A DNA stretch of 64,000 nt from Episyrphus balteatus (GCF_945859705.1 NC_079135.1:21950501-22014500); one strand, 5' to 3'; shown: positions 47,636 through 60,240, counted from the first letter of the stretch. Notes: generated by a model from the letters alone, not told the origin. A program made the numbers and translations.

Positions 47636-49854
47636 ATGATTTATTTTAACGAAAATGATTCGGGTTCAAATACAAGTCCAAATAAGAAATGCATTAGATG
47701 CGGCACTACATTTCAAGTTGTCAAAGGAATATTCATCGAATATTTTGAAGAGAGTTCAATTCATGGATTTCGATATATAGGTGAAGAAAAACGTCCAGCT
47801 TTAGATAGGTAAATTAATATCAAAGTCGTTTTTATTCTTTTATCCTGTTTTTGAACCCTATGAATTACTTAATTTTATTTTCAAGAATCATTTGGTTATT
47901 TGCTGTCATACTTTCGTTCCTAACATGTTCTTATCTCATTGGAAATATTTGGGATAAACGAAGTAATGAACCAGTCATTGTTACCTTCAACGAAAAACTA
48001 ACACCCGTTTGGGAAATTCCATTTCCAACTGTTACCATTTGTACTGAGTCAAAATCTCACATAAATTTTTTCAATTTTACTGAAATATTTTGGAACATTT
48101 CTGACAACATAAGTATATCGGAAGATGAGTAAGAATAATATTTCAGTACTGAAAAAAATTGAAGTTTTAAACCTTCGTTAAGTTTCTTATTTAAATTGCA
48201 GACAATTCTATTGGGAAGCAATATCACAAACATGTCGTCCAAGACTTGTGTCAGGTTCTTACGGCCACATTCTTGCTAATGCATCAGATTTGATCAGAGC
48301 AATGCTGAAGGTAGCTCCAACATTCAAAGATACATTTTCCGAATGCTCTTGGCAACTGTCAAAAGTCGATTGTGCAAAATATTTTGACTATGTTTTGACA
48401 GACGAAGGAATTTGTTTTTCGTTCAATTCGCTAAAATCGGCATATTATCGGACGGAATTGTAAGTACAGTAAAACCCGCTTAAGAGAAACGGCAAAATGT
48501 CACAGTCCTTCTTTCACATAAGTGGGAACGAACCCCGTTTAACTGAAAAAAATATTTGGAGATCAGAAAGTTTTTCAGATAAGCGGGTTTTTCTTTTAAG
48601 CGGGTTTTACTGTAAAAAAAATTGTCTTTTTCTCTTCAATTCTACAATTTCCTATTCCTTAAAAAAGATACAACTTGCGTAGGGAAGACTTTGTCGGTTT
48701 CAAATACGACAATGACAGACATCTTGAATGGGATCTAGAAAACGGTTACGACAGTCAAGCTGGAAAAGATACCTTCCCCAAACGTGTTTTAGGCGCCGAA
48801 GAATTGGAAAGTCTTATTGTAGTTTTGACAGATCGAAAGGAGAATAATGAGCACATGTGTCGAAATGGTGTTCATGGTTTTAAAATAACTCTTCACACTC
48901 CTGGAGAAGAACCACATGTGACGAAGAAGTTTGTTAGTATTCCTTTCGATCAAACAGCTGTTATAGCAATAAATCCGAAAATTGTAACGACTTCGGACGG
49001 ATTGGCAGATTATCCACCAGAAAGGTTCTTTTAAAGTTCTTTCATTTGTTTTCTTTTGACGAAAATTAGTCTTTCTTAAGGCGTCAATGTTATTATCAAA
49101 GCGAACGATATTTAAGGTATTTTACGGTTTACAGTCAGGCGAATTGTGATTTGGAATGTTTGACAAATCAAACACTTGCCAAATGTGGATGTGTCAAATT
49201 TTCAATGCCAAGTAAGTTTGAAGGGCTTCTATCATTTTCAAGGAATTTTAAAACAATTTTTTGAAAAAATAGGAAATTTGTCCCATCCAGTTTGTGGTGC
49301 AGCAAGTGTAAAATGCCTCGATGACGTCATAAAATATAGTAATATCGAAAAATTCAAACATCGAGAAAGTACTTCAAGTCATATTGATAATTCAAGTAAT
49401 TACTGTCATTGTCTGCCAACATGCATTGAAATTGATTACAAAGCTGAGGTTGAACATCAAGTTGAAATAAATGTGGCTGAAACAACTCGAGCTTTTAGAC
49501 AAGACGATTTGGAAGAATTGATTGCGAAGTAAAACAAACACTTTTCCATCATAAATTTAATAATAATTTTGTTGTTTTAACAGTCGTGTAAGTTACATTC
49601 ACATTCACTTCAAGGCAAATGTGTTCAATGGCTTAAAACGTTCGGAATTATATAGTGAGACAGATTTTATAGCAAATTGTGGAGGATTGTTGGGATTGTT
49701 TATGGGTGTTTCGACATTAAGTTTTGTAGAACTTGTGTATTTTTTTACCATTAGGCTTTGGACGAATTTGAAACAAAGAAGAATTAATGAGCGACGAGAA
49801 TTGAGGAAGAAAAGAAAGGAAAGGAACAATAAATTTATAAAAACTTTGTATTAA
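47636..49854 (+). CDS. Pickpocket-family DEG/ENaC sodium channel subunit, seven exons, 562 aa
   Basis: Amiloride-sensitive-type cation channels of this family act in sensory neurons, trachea and other epithelia. I assembled exons 47636-47808, 47886-48128, 48202-48459, 48668-49024, 49081-49211, 49273-49528 and 49584-49854. All introns are GT-AG, phases agree, and the total is 1689 nt including TAA. The cytosolic N-terminus has the conserved His-Gly (43-44, in SSIHGFRYIG). TM1 is about 59-80, followed by the family signature PFPTVTIC (103-110). The large extracellular loop has the GICFSFN motif and the Cys-rich block QANCDLECL, CGCVKFSMPR and CHCLPTC. TM2 (~502-530) has GLLGLFMGVSTLSFVE, with GVS at the usual G-x-S filter position. 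The short tail is strongly basic (RRELRKKRKE). Exon 4's acceptor (TTAAAAAAG) is weak; other splice sites are good. The exact paralogue cannot be assigned. Confidence 0.92.
48467..48612. mobile_element. pogo/Tigger-like MITE in intron 3 of the channel gene
   Basis: CAGTAAAACCCGCTTAA is repeated as a perfect 17-bp inverted repeat at both ends, with AGAAA matching further in. TA flanks both sides (48465-48466 and 48613-48614), as expected for a Tc1/mariner-pogo TA duplication. Subterminal variants (AACCCCGTTTAACTG, CAGATAAGCGGGTTT) occur inside. It is 146 bp and non-coding; the open frame across it is fortuitous. Confidence 0.85.
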
Positions 49855-49890
49855 AATGTATTATTTATTTATTGGTCTAATGTTTTGCCT

Positions 49891-49896
49891 AATAAA
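49891..49896 (+). terminator. Polyadenylation signal of the channel gene
   Basis: AATAAA lies 37 nt after the stop codon, followed by a T-rich stretch. It fits a very short 3' UTR. Confidence 0.5.
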
Positions 49897-50059
49897 TATT
49901 CACCTTTTTCAAGTTGCAAATTTCGAAATGTAAGTTATTTAAAATTTGGGTTGTTTGGCACAACAAAATGTTTTGATTAGTCGGACAGTGAAAATGGTAC
50001 CTTTAACAAGCCTGAAGAAATGTGATCCTGAACTTTGCAGACAAATTGTCTGCTGAGGT

Positions 50060-50760
50060 TTGGACAGTCACCAAAGTCGCAAAACTCGTCTGATTTTGAA
50101 AATTTAAACGGCAATTGCTTCGTTAAATCAAAATCTAGTAGCGATATTTTTTGGTTTTTTTCTATTTATCTTAACAAAAGAAGTTATGGCCGAGAAAACG
50201 CAAAACACACCAAAAAATTTATTTAAACATTGTGGACTTTCGTCACAACTGTAATAATGGACCGATTTTCAACAAATAAATAGCAATCACTTCAATTAAT
50301 AAAAATCTAGGGGTTATATATATGTTTTAGTTTTTTTTATTTGTCTTAACAAAAAAGTTACGGCCAAAAAACGCAAAAAACATCAAAAGAATTATTTTAA
50401 ATTTTTTTGGATTTTCGTCACCACTGTAATAATGAACCGATTTTCATAAGATAAATGGCAATCGCTTTGTTTTATCAAAATCTAGGGGTGATATTTTTAG
50501 TTTTTTTTTTTTTGTCTTAACAAAAAAGTTATGGCCAAAAACGCAAAAAACATCAAAAAAATTATTTTTAAAAATTTTGAACTTTCGTCACAACTGTAAT
50601 AATGGACCGATTTTCAAAAAATGAATGGCAATCGCTTCGATTAACTAAAATCTAGGGGTTATATTTTTTGGTTATTTTCTATTTATCTTAACAAAAAAGT
50701 TATGGCCATAAAACGCAAAAAAGATGAAAAAAAATTATTTTTAAAAATTTTGAACTTTTT
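50060..50760. repeat. Tandem repeat, ~170-175-bp unit, four copies
   Basis: CGTCACAACTGTAATAATGG starts at 50241, 50416 and 50586, and a more diverged copy begins near 50066. Each is followed by a block with GGCAATCGCTTCG, AAAATCTAGGGGT and AAAAAGTTATGGCC. The array begins about 200 bp past the end of the channel gene. Confidence 0.85.
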
Positions 50761-51079
50761 CGAATTTTTTCATGTCTGCGGACATGTTGGAGTATCTACC
50801 AATTTCATCGACTAAGCTAAAAATTTGGTATCGCCAAAATCAACTGTGCTCTGAATTTTCAATCATTGACTAATTTTCTCCTACTTTTTTCAGACCTACT
50901 CTTTTTTTTTACAAAAAGTCTTACATCTCGTACAAAAAATCCGAAAAATGTATGAAGAACAAAGATGCAGGGAATCTTTAAAAGATTAAAACTTGTTTCT
51001 TTTCATTCAGTTTTTCCAAAGAGGTTAATCCGCTGATTTCTTAATGACAAGAAGAAGATTTAGAACCATATGTTTTCAA

Positions 51080-52155
51080 AGTGTCAGCAAGTATCACAGG
51101 TTGCCTTGGTTCTTACACGAGTTATTCCACCAAGTGTTTCCCAGATCAGTAACAAAGTACAAAGGTTCTCTTTTTAATGGATTTCCCCAGTTAGTATCAC
51201 TGTAATTATTATTCACTGTCCCGGTTAGTATCACAGGTCGTCCTGAGTTGTATCACAGGTTTGATCGGTAGTTATCACATCACGAATTATCCGAAAAAGA
51301 ATCAAGGTTTGCACCGATAAGTACCAAAAGTTTCCTTGGTAATTATCACGGATTTCTTTAGTAAGAATCACAGGAATCCTGGTAAATATCACGAGTAGAT
51401 GAAAAGATATGTTGCATAGGTAACTAAGTATCACGACATTGTCACGTTAAGTAAAAAAAAATTACTGATTGCCCCGGTAAGTATTCCGAGTTGGGTCGAT
51501 AAGTATCACAGGTCACTCCTGAAAGTATTACAGAAAATCATAGTAAGTATCACGAAAGTATCATAGGTAACCCTAGTAGGTATCGTGGTTACCTCGTACA
51601 AATGATGATTTTGCCTGATAATCATCCCGGAGCTCAATAAGTATCACGGATTGCCCCAGAAAATATGATAGAAAACTGTGATAAATATCACGGGTTACCT
51701 TTATGAGTACTACAAATTGCTGTATCACAAGTGTATCAAAGGTTAACCTAGTTTGTTAACCGGTTGCCCTGTAAAAAACATGGTACGTATCACGAGATTT
51801 CCTGGCAAGTATGATGAAATATCTAGATGAATATCACAGTCTGCACTGGTAACTAAGTATCACGGGAGTGTAATAGGTTATTCTAGAATCTAGAAGGTAT
51901 CACAGTTGGTCCCTTAAAATATAGGGAATTCTCCGATATGTATCACAGGTTTACTCAGAAAGTATAAAAAGTCAACCAGGTAATTATCACGGGTTTCTCA
52001 ATGTTGTTCTCTTAAGTATCACGGGTTGTCTCGTAGGTATCACTGGTTGTTCGTTTTAGTTTAAAGGGTACCTTTGGACATATTACCATGTTACTTATCA
52101 CAGAATGTCCTGTTATAAATCACAAGCTACCCAAATGAGTACCACAGGTTTATTT
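51080..52155. repeat. Decayed minisatellite of AGTATCACGGGTTGCC-type units
   Basis: About 30 variants of AGTATCAC(A/G)GGTT, often followed by GCCC and TGGTAAGT, occur at irregular spacing of roughly 20-45 bp across 1.07 kb. No copy is intact over a long stretch, so the array is old. A minus-strand frame at 51434-51231 falls inside it. Confidence 0.7.
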
Positions 52156-53834
52156 ATTTAGTATTAATTTTTAATATAATCATTTTTTATATTATATTTG
52201 CGAAGCGTTGAAAGTACTGGTCTGTTAGTTAGTTTAGAATAAAAAAATCTTCAAAATTGTAAAATTTTGATTTTAAAATCTTCAAACTCAATCCGTTTAC
52301 TTGATTTCAAAAAAAAAACTGCAAAAATAATAGTTTTTACATCGATTTATTATCACATTTGAAGCTTACCATTTGAATTAATTTGTTATCTGCAAAAGAA
52401 AAAAGAAAAATTATAAAATTAGATTATTTATTTAACTTTTTTATTTGTCGTAATCAAATAGCTTAAATGTAGGTAATATTTTCAATGCAAATTGTTTGAA
52501 ATGTAATTTAATATTATTCTATATTAATTATTCAAATCAACTCTTATCACAAAAAAAAAAAAAAAAAAAAAACAAATATATTGGACCCAACAAAAAAATT
52601 TGAAAATATTAAGTTTCCATACAATTAGAATAAAACAATTAAATAATATCTACAAAAAAAATGTTCAACCTGATTTTGTATGCCCTTAATTATGTTAAAA
52701 TTTATAACCTCTGGGATTTGCCATTAATTCTTTTTTTTTTCTGTTTCTAAATGAAGAAAAAATCAAATTAAAAAAAAAAAACAATAAAAACACACATTTC
52801 AACACCAAATGAACTGTGAAACAAAAATATAATAGAGTGAAATGAAAACACACAAAAAAAATAACTATTCAGCCACTAAGTATGCTTCAATTTTAAAACA
52901 ATTAACTCACTAGAGTAGCATATTAAATTTTATTAAAAAAAAAAAATACAAAACCAAAAACTATCAAAATAGTATATAAATTCTCATGGAAGTGTAGTGT
53001 ATATACTCCATTTATACTAACTACCTACCTAGACTGTATAGTTTTGGGTAAATTATTTCAACAATAATGCATTTTAATTGAATTGCCGTCTGACAGTTTG
53101 ACATGTCAAATTAAATATATTTATGTGATTTATTATGCCTTTGGGAATAAGAGGAATTTTTGTTATTTTGTTAATTTTGGGTACAATAGGACTAGGTGTG
53201 AAGAAAAAATAACATTTGTTGAAAATTTGAGGAACGAAGCAAAAAAATAAGTTGCTATTAAAAAAAAATTCTTATCCCTGTGATTTTGAATTTTGAGTTC
53301 AAGGTTTCATTCAAAGATGATATTTTGATATTTTTTTTAAAATAAATATATATTTTGGAGAATGTTATTTATTTCTGGCAAATTAAGAAAAAGACAAAAT
53401 TTGATATAATTACATTAATCTTATGCATATGAGTAGCTACTGAGTTGTAAAAAAAAAACTAACCTATTTTAAGTTTCTAAAAACTTAGAACTAAGAATTC
53501 CAATAATTTACAGCATTATTTTGGGTTAAAGGGTGTTTTTTTTTTTTTGTAAAGAGGAAATGTGAGAATATTGCAAAACATGAGTTTGAAAAATGGTGCC
53601 CTTATAAAATCTTGTAATAATATTTTATTGAGGACATACACCAAAAATACAAAGACTCCACAAAATTAAGACTGAAAAAATGTTTGTTTTTTAAGGGAAA
53701 AAATGAAGAATTAGAATTATTTAAGTTATATATGTATATTTTTTTTTAAGAAACTAAAAAACACTTCTTATGTTAACAAAAATGCCATATAACTTATAAC
53801 AATAAATCTTGCACATTTATCATAGGTTAGTCAG
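52156..53834. other. Intergenic, A/T homopolymer-rich
   Basis: No coding frame above background. Long A runs near 52550 and 52760. Confidence 0.4.
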
Positions 53835-53838
53835 TTAA

Positions 53839-56144
53839 GGGGGGAAATCCCTCTGGGCGACAGCTTTTTCAATAATTTTTTTTTTGGAAAACTGAAAGCA
53901 TTTATTTAATAACGAAGAAAAAAATAACAAAAATAATAAAAATTATTTAAATTATTTCTATTTTAAGTGGAGCGATTGAATATAATTCAATTTTAAAGTT
54001 CAAGTGACCTCAACTCCAAATTTATAAAGCGTTTCGCCCAGGTACGACAGTGGGCTCATCAGTTAGATCTGTCTGACCACGGGCATACATTTTTCTAAGG
54101 TCTGAATTTAAACAAATTCCCTTTGAATATTACACTGTGATAGTTTTTAGAACTTTTTTTTCGCAACAGAGCGGAGACACATCGATTCTAGTTAATTCGA
54201 GTATGCTGAATTCAGTAGTGGCAACCGTTTTGAAAGTTTGGCTCAAGTTTTCGAGAAATTTCGAAAATAAAATCTTAGGTCGGGACTATTAAAATACTGA
54301 TAATTTCGAATAATTAAGTTTTTTTAAACAGTTTTTAGTTTAGAGAAAAGCTATTCCTGTATATAGCTATATGTTTAACACTATTCCAACCTAGATTGTT
54401 ATGTTTCGGTCGCTTACAAACATTTTATAAACAAAAACTTCACTTTTTCATGTTTTTTTTATTTTGTTGACTTTCAAAGCCTTTAATATGGAGGCAATTT
54501 GAGTTTAACATTGATTCGGGATATATTATATTATTTAAATAGCATATCATTCCAAAAATGAATAAAATACTGCAAACCTGAAAAAGTTCACTAGTGAAAA
54601 TTAGTCTATTAAGCTACGAAAATGTATTAAATAACACTGGTAAGCAAAATTAAACTTTTTTTTTGCCACAAGAACCAAAATATACTTTTCTGAAGGTGAA
54701 AGGGGTGCTGAACTCGAATCCGAAGCCATACATATATATTTGGCTTCCTTTTTTTTTTTAAATATTACAGTTAGGTATGAAAGTTTTTCCAAAAACTGTT
54801 TAATTCATTAATTTATTTTCTGATATATCTTAAGCTTAAGTTGAAAATCCAAAAACTATCTTAATTTAATCTTAAGTTCAGGTTTTGATACATTTCCGTA
54901 GCTTAGTAGGCTGATTTTCACTAGTGAACTTTTTCAGGTTTGCAGTATTTTATTCATTTTTGGAATGATATGCTATTTAAATAATATAAAATATCCCGAA
55001 TCAATGTTAAACTCAAATTGCCTTCATATTAAAGGCTTTGAAAGTCAACAAAATAAAAAAAAACATGAAAAATTGAAGTTTTTGTTTATAAAATGTTTGT
55101 AAGCGACCGAAACATAACAATCTAGGTTGGAATAGTGTTAAACATAAAGCTATATACAGGAATAGCTTTTCTCTAAACTAAAAACTGCTTAAAAAACTTA
55201 ATTATTCGAAATTATCAGTATTTTAATATCCCCGACCTAAGATTTTATTTTCGAAATATCTCTAAAACTTGAGCCAAACTTTCAAAACGGTTGCCACCAC
55301 TGAATTCAGCATACTCGAATTAACTAGAATCGATGTGTCTCGCTTCTGTTGCAAAATCGAACTATCACAGTGTTATTATTCACAGTATATTCATGCTGTG
55401 AGTTTTATATAGTGTCGGTAAACATCGACCAAAATAAGGCGTCTTAGTAAGGGTACGACAGATCTAACTGATGAGCCCACTGTCGTACCTGGGCGAAACG
55501 CTTTATAAATTTGGATCAACTCCACTTGAACTTTAAAATTGCATTTATTTAATTTTGGGAAAGTATGTGATATTGTTGACATTATGAAGTATTGATACAA
55601 TTTTTTTGAAGTACAAAAAAAAACAAAATGGCGGCTCTACAGCTCTTTAAAGTTGACGCCTCGAGTTTGCGCCGTGCAATGCCCAGGTCCAGAAAATTAT
55701 TAATAATCAAAAAAAAAATTTCTTTCCAATAAAATATATTTATACGCATTGCATGTAAATTTAGTAAAAAAAAGTGTAAAATAAAAATTCGATACCAAAA
55801 AAAATTGTTAAAACAAAATATTTATTGTAAAAATTTTATTGAACTTCATGCAATGGCCAATTAATTAAAGAGTAATTTGCAATTTATTTCAAGTCGACAG
55901 CTTCATTAGTTTTTGAGTAACGTTGCACGGCGCGGAAAAAAACGCGTTTAGAGAAAAAGCGTTTTAAGTTTTCGTTTTCGTATTGTGGTAGGTTCGGTGG
56001 GCATGGGTTTCGGGACTATCTAGGGGCTTTTGAGACTTCATTTAAGGCTTAGACCACAGAAAATAGTTTCTTCAGTTGATAAATGAATTTATTAGGCAAA
56101 AAAAATTAATGCAAAAATACAAATTTCCAGAGGGATTTCCCCCC
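53839..56144. mobile_element. TTAA-site DNA element, 2.3 kb, containing a large foldback
   Basis: The left end GGGGGGAAATCCCTCTGG directly follows TTAA (53835-53838). The right end is its inverse, CCAGAGGGATTTCCCCCC, followed by TCAA (56145-56148), one base from TTAA. This fits TTAA-targeting transposons such as piggyBac or Kolobok; the family is not resolved. Inside lie two long inverted arms (53988-54630 and 54896-55541). The region right of the arms (55620-55700, 55910-56060) is less AT-rich and lacks an open frame. No transposase was recognised. Confidence 0.65.
53988..55541. repeat. Foldback palindrome: ~645-bp inverted arms, ~265-bp spacer
   Basis: TTTATAAAGCGTTTCGCCCA and GGTACGACAGTGGGCTCATC on the left are matched by exact inverse sequence near 55470-55510. 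The pairing continues inward to TTCACTAGTGAAAAT on the left (about 54587) and ATTTTCACTAGTGAA on the right (about 54913). One section (left about 54095-54170, right about 55370-55455) does not pair well. Arms are otherwise highly similar. Confidence 0.88.
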
Positions 56145-56148
56145 TCAA

Positions 56149-57360
56149 TTTTATTTCCCACTACACCATTTTACCCAAAATATTTAAAACATAGAGCAAT
56201 TTTTTTTTATTGATTACACTGGCCAATTATATTCAAACTTTTAAAATTTTCCAGAAAGGTTTACATATATCTAATTTTATAGATTTGGGTTCAAGCTCAA
56301 AAATTCATTATTGTTTTTTTCTAGCAGCTCTAGTTTTTGAAACATTTAATATTTATTTGCGGAATATTCATACTAATTTTTCAATTTTCCGTATTTTGAG
56401 CGTTTATTAGAATTTTCTAGAAACATTTATTTTAAACTTAGCCCTAATTTTTCAATCGTCAGTTAGAATATCAGAAGAATAAATGTCAATATAAATAAGA
56501 ACTTTTATTCCTAGGAATAAACTCTAACGGAGGTTTATCTGACTATTGAAAAATTGGCCCTTAATGTATTTAGGGTCAGTTAACCTAAAAATCACGCATT
56601 AATTTATTTGTAGGAGCTCTATTTTTTGTTAACATTTTCCAGAAAATTTTTTGTCGAACCTAATGCATTAGGGTTCACGGTTCACTAAGTCTAAAAATCA
56701 CACTGGTTGATAACCAGTGTGTTACTAGGAGCTCTAGTTTTTTAGATATTTTCATTTTTCACATTTTGGGGGTGATTTCATACTTTTTTTTTTAGATTTT
56801 ATTATTATAAGCGTTTTTAAAGTTTGTAGAAAAATTAATTTCGAATGCATTGTATTTCGGTTCAGTTAGGAAAATAAAAAAAAAAATTAAATAAAAATAA
56901 ATTTAACAAAATAAAATTTGTATGAATTTCTATGCCTTTTTATGTATGAATATTTTAAGAACTAGAACTGCTAGAAAAAAATCTAATGTTGTTTTCGGAA
57001 TCAGAAATGATAAACAAGGGTCTGGAAAATTTTTGTGTGTTGGGCAGTGTTATTAAAGCACGTTAAACTTTAAGGTAAGTTTTATGAGTGTAAATTCTTT
57101 GTTACTCATAGTACCTACATAGTTTAATTGACTATTTATGTACTTACATTTCGACTTGCATTTTTTTAGTCACGTAGGTATTCCACTTGAAAGATTATGA
57201 TTTTTTTCATTCATCAATTTAATTTATCTTTTTTTATTTTCCACAAAACGCACGCAAATCAAACATCAACATAAAAATTCTCCTCTAAAAAAAGAAAACT
57301 AAAATAAAACAAAAATCAAAAAGAAGAAACAAAAAAAAAATTGGTCAAGGTTCGTCTGCG
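56149..57360. other. Intergenic, nothing recognised
   Basis: Degenerate internal repetition of GGAGCTCTAGTTTTT-type phrases (near 56320, 56615 and 56730) hints at an old tandem array. No gene was seen. Confidence 0.3.
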
Positions 57361-57367
57361 TCGCACG

Positions 57368-57375
57368 TATAAAAG
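57368..57375 (+). promoter_or_regulatory. TATA-box candidate without an assigned gene
   Basis: TATAAAAG is followed, 31 nt further on, by TCAAAGT, a weak initiator match (A at 57399). Downstream sequence contains no long frame; the first ATG near 57557 opens only 26 codons but has a possible donor (CCAA|GTAAAT). It could be the first exon of a gene whose body lies to the right. Confidence 0.22.
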
Positions 57376-59289
57376 CAACGTAAGCATTGTAACCTGTCAA
57401 AGTATTTTTCTCTTTGATTAAGTTTTTAACTCGAAACACTGAATATTAGGCGAATAAAAACAGAAGACCAACCAACCTACATACTATACAAAACATAAAA
57501 ATAAAAAGACTCTCGCACCTTAGATTTTTTGTTTTTGATTTTAATTAAAATTGGAAATGGTGCCAAGTAAATTGCCTGCGTTAAGTTTTAAACTATACGA
57601 AACGAGAGGCAACAATATCATCAAATGTATATCGTAGCTTTACATTTTTACTCGCAAAATAAGATCTATAAGAATCAGAAAGAAGAAAAAAAAAACTAAT
57701 TTATCGCTTTGAAATTTTTTAAGTGAAACGAATTTACTTCAAATATAGTATCTGAATCAGAATATTGTTGTTGTATTGAAAGAAATTTTTGTCGAGGTGC
57801 AGAATTTGTCAATTAAAATACCTAAAGAACAGGTAAAGACCAAAAGTTAGACTAAGAGTTGGATTGAATTTGCTAGCGCCTGAAATTAAAAAGTTCTATA
57901 CACTAAAAAAGTAACCAATTTTGATCACACCATTGATTGATCGAAATTGTGAATCATAAGCAAACTCTTAGCCAAATTGAAGAAAGACAATTTTGTTTAT
58001 TCTTTCCAACTCTTTGATTCTAATTCGACTTTTTTGTTTATTCCTCAATAGTCAGTCTAACTCTGACAAAAAAACAAAAAATCATACCAAGATGAGAGTG
58101 TTTCGAAAATGACGAAGTAACTTTATTTAGCTCAAAATACAACAAAAAACCAAAAATTTATAAATAAAATTTCAACTCATTGCAAATAGTTTTTTTTTTT
58201 TTGTTATTTGTGTTCCCATCTAAACATGATGGTTTTTCTACCTTTAGAGTACACATCTGTTGATTGACACTGATTGTATGAATTTGTAGCATAGAAATAT
58301 AGAGAGGTTGTAGGAACATGATGGTCCTTAAAATAGACAACGACGAACGCAGACGATATACACGTTTCATTCGGAAAAAGCAATCATCGTTCAACTAATG
58401 ATGAACAAATAATATAATTGGTGGCCACACAAGAGTGTGTCTTCTAACAAGAAAAAAAAAAATATATATTGTCAAATTCTTGTCAATAAAAGAAGCCACC
58501 ACCTTTTTGAACTAAACAACACGAACAAACAAACACATACTCAAAAAGACACCCCTCAAGGACATTGTTGAAAGTTGAGCAGGAATCATATTTTTTTTTC
58601 GTAATATTTCATATATTTTTTTTATTATTATTTTTTTGATGTAATACCACAATTAGGTAGTTGACATGCAAGTGAATATAATGCTGATTGATGCTGAAAA
58701 TGCGGTCGTTCATCATTGATGGAAATGAGAGGAAATAAAAATACAAATGTGTTGTGGGGGTGAAAAACTATAACTTAGATGCCAATGACAGATACATTTT
58801 GACGGACCGATTGGCACAAAGAGTAATTGCCTGATTTTGGATACATGAGTTCTTCAGAATCTATTTGCTGTTTTGTATCAATTTTGTTTTTAGTTTCGAA
58901 AGATTCTAAACTTACTGCGAAATAGTAGACAGATGTTTGCAATGGAATTCATGACAATAAGAATTCATAGATTTTGTTGTAAACAATATAATAAGACTTT
59001 TTTGATCTTGAAATTAACATGAGAATGAATCATCTTCTTCATCATCAAAAAAATTACTCATGTGAAAATACATAATTAATTACTTATTATATAATAACTG
59101 AAGATTCATATCAAGATTAATAAAGAGTTATTAAAAAACAAAAATTCTATTTATCGGTCTGATGTTATTCCACAAAAACATAGTCCCTATTTTATCCACC
59201 AATCCCGAATTTTACTAATTTTAATTGATTAAGCGTAACGGGTTAATGTGGCGTATACGTAACAATTAAAGTCGTACCTTAACAGTGCC
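57376..59289. other. Intergenic or possible 5' leader/intron, no supported coding exon
   Basis: Moderately AT-rich with A tracts; a minus-strand 78-codon frame at 58394-58158 is unrecognised. Confidence 0.3.
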
Positions 59290-60240
59290 TGTTCTAAAAG
59301 CGTTTTTTTTTTTTCATTTTTACTAACTTGTAAATGATTCAACAGATTTCACGAAAATACAGAAAGCATTTTAGTACCTTAAGATTAAAAATGTTTGAAA
59401 AACACATTTTTTGATTTTTTGAAAAATTCAATTTATTGTATTGAAAAATCTTCTTTTTGAAAACGGGTTGATTATGATTATGAAACTTTATTTTTTATTA
59501 TGAGAATGATGTTTTTTATTTGAATGGCATATTCATTTTTGTTAATGTTTGAAATTTTTTTTACATAAAAAACAATTTTTTTAAATAGCTCCAACAATGT
59601 TAAATTTGTCAAATAACCAACATAGAAAAGATAATGTTTTTCAAAAACGACTCTAACGATTTTGATCAAATTTTTTTAATCGTTATTAACGGTATCTACC
59701 TGCCATAGAAGTGGTTTTCTTAACATTCAATTTTTCGTAATAAATTTAGTCGATTTCAATGTTTATTTTAATACCGAAGCGTGAAGCGAACTGTTATTAG
59801 AACTATACCTACAAATTTTGAAAGTAAAAATTTTTGGATTAAAAAAAATCAATTTGGCATTTCAAAAAATAAATAAATGAATTTTTTTGTGTCAATTAAT
59901 ATTTTTCTTTTAAAAGCATAACAATTTTTTTTTTAATGTTGCAAAATTTTTATATAAATAACTATTTAAAAAAACGGCTCTCACGATTTAAAAACAAAAA
60001 ATTCCTTTTTAGGTATACAAGACATTAAATGGCATATTTTGTCTTTTGTTCAAAACCTTCTTAAAAAGGATGTTTTTGTAACTTTAAACAAATTTTGTAT
60101 TAGGTATATTTAAGTTATTTTATTTTTAAAATTAAAAAAAAAAAATCAGTTATGAATTTTTTAAAAGTTTTAACTTTCCAATCTACTTTTAACATAAGAT
60201 TAAGTACGTGCGACCTAGTTTGCATTTTTGTTCACACGTT
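59290..60240 (+). repeat. Dispersed AT-rich repeat family, copy D (rearranged)
   Basis: Two overlapping portions of the 28998-30043 family lie head to tail: about 59290-59590 and 59620-60240. The second holds the GTTATTAACGGTATCTACCT box and ends near AGTACGTGCGACCTAG, matching AGTACGTGCGACCCCAGG near the right end of copy A. Confidence 0.5.

Noticed and set aside
48497..48682. 61-codon plus-strand frame in the channel gene
   Set aside because: It spans the MITE and intron 3, out of register with the channel exons.
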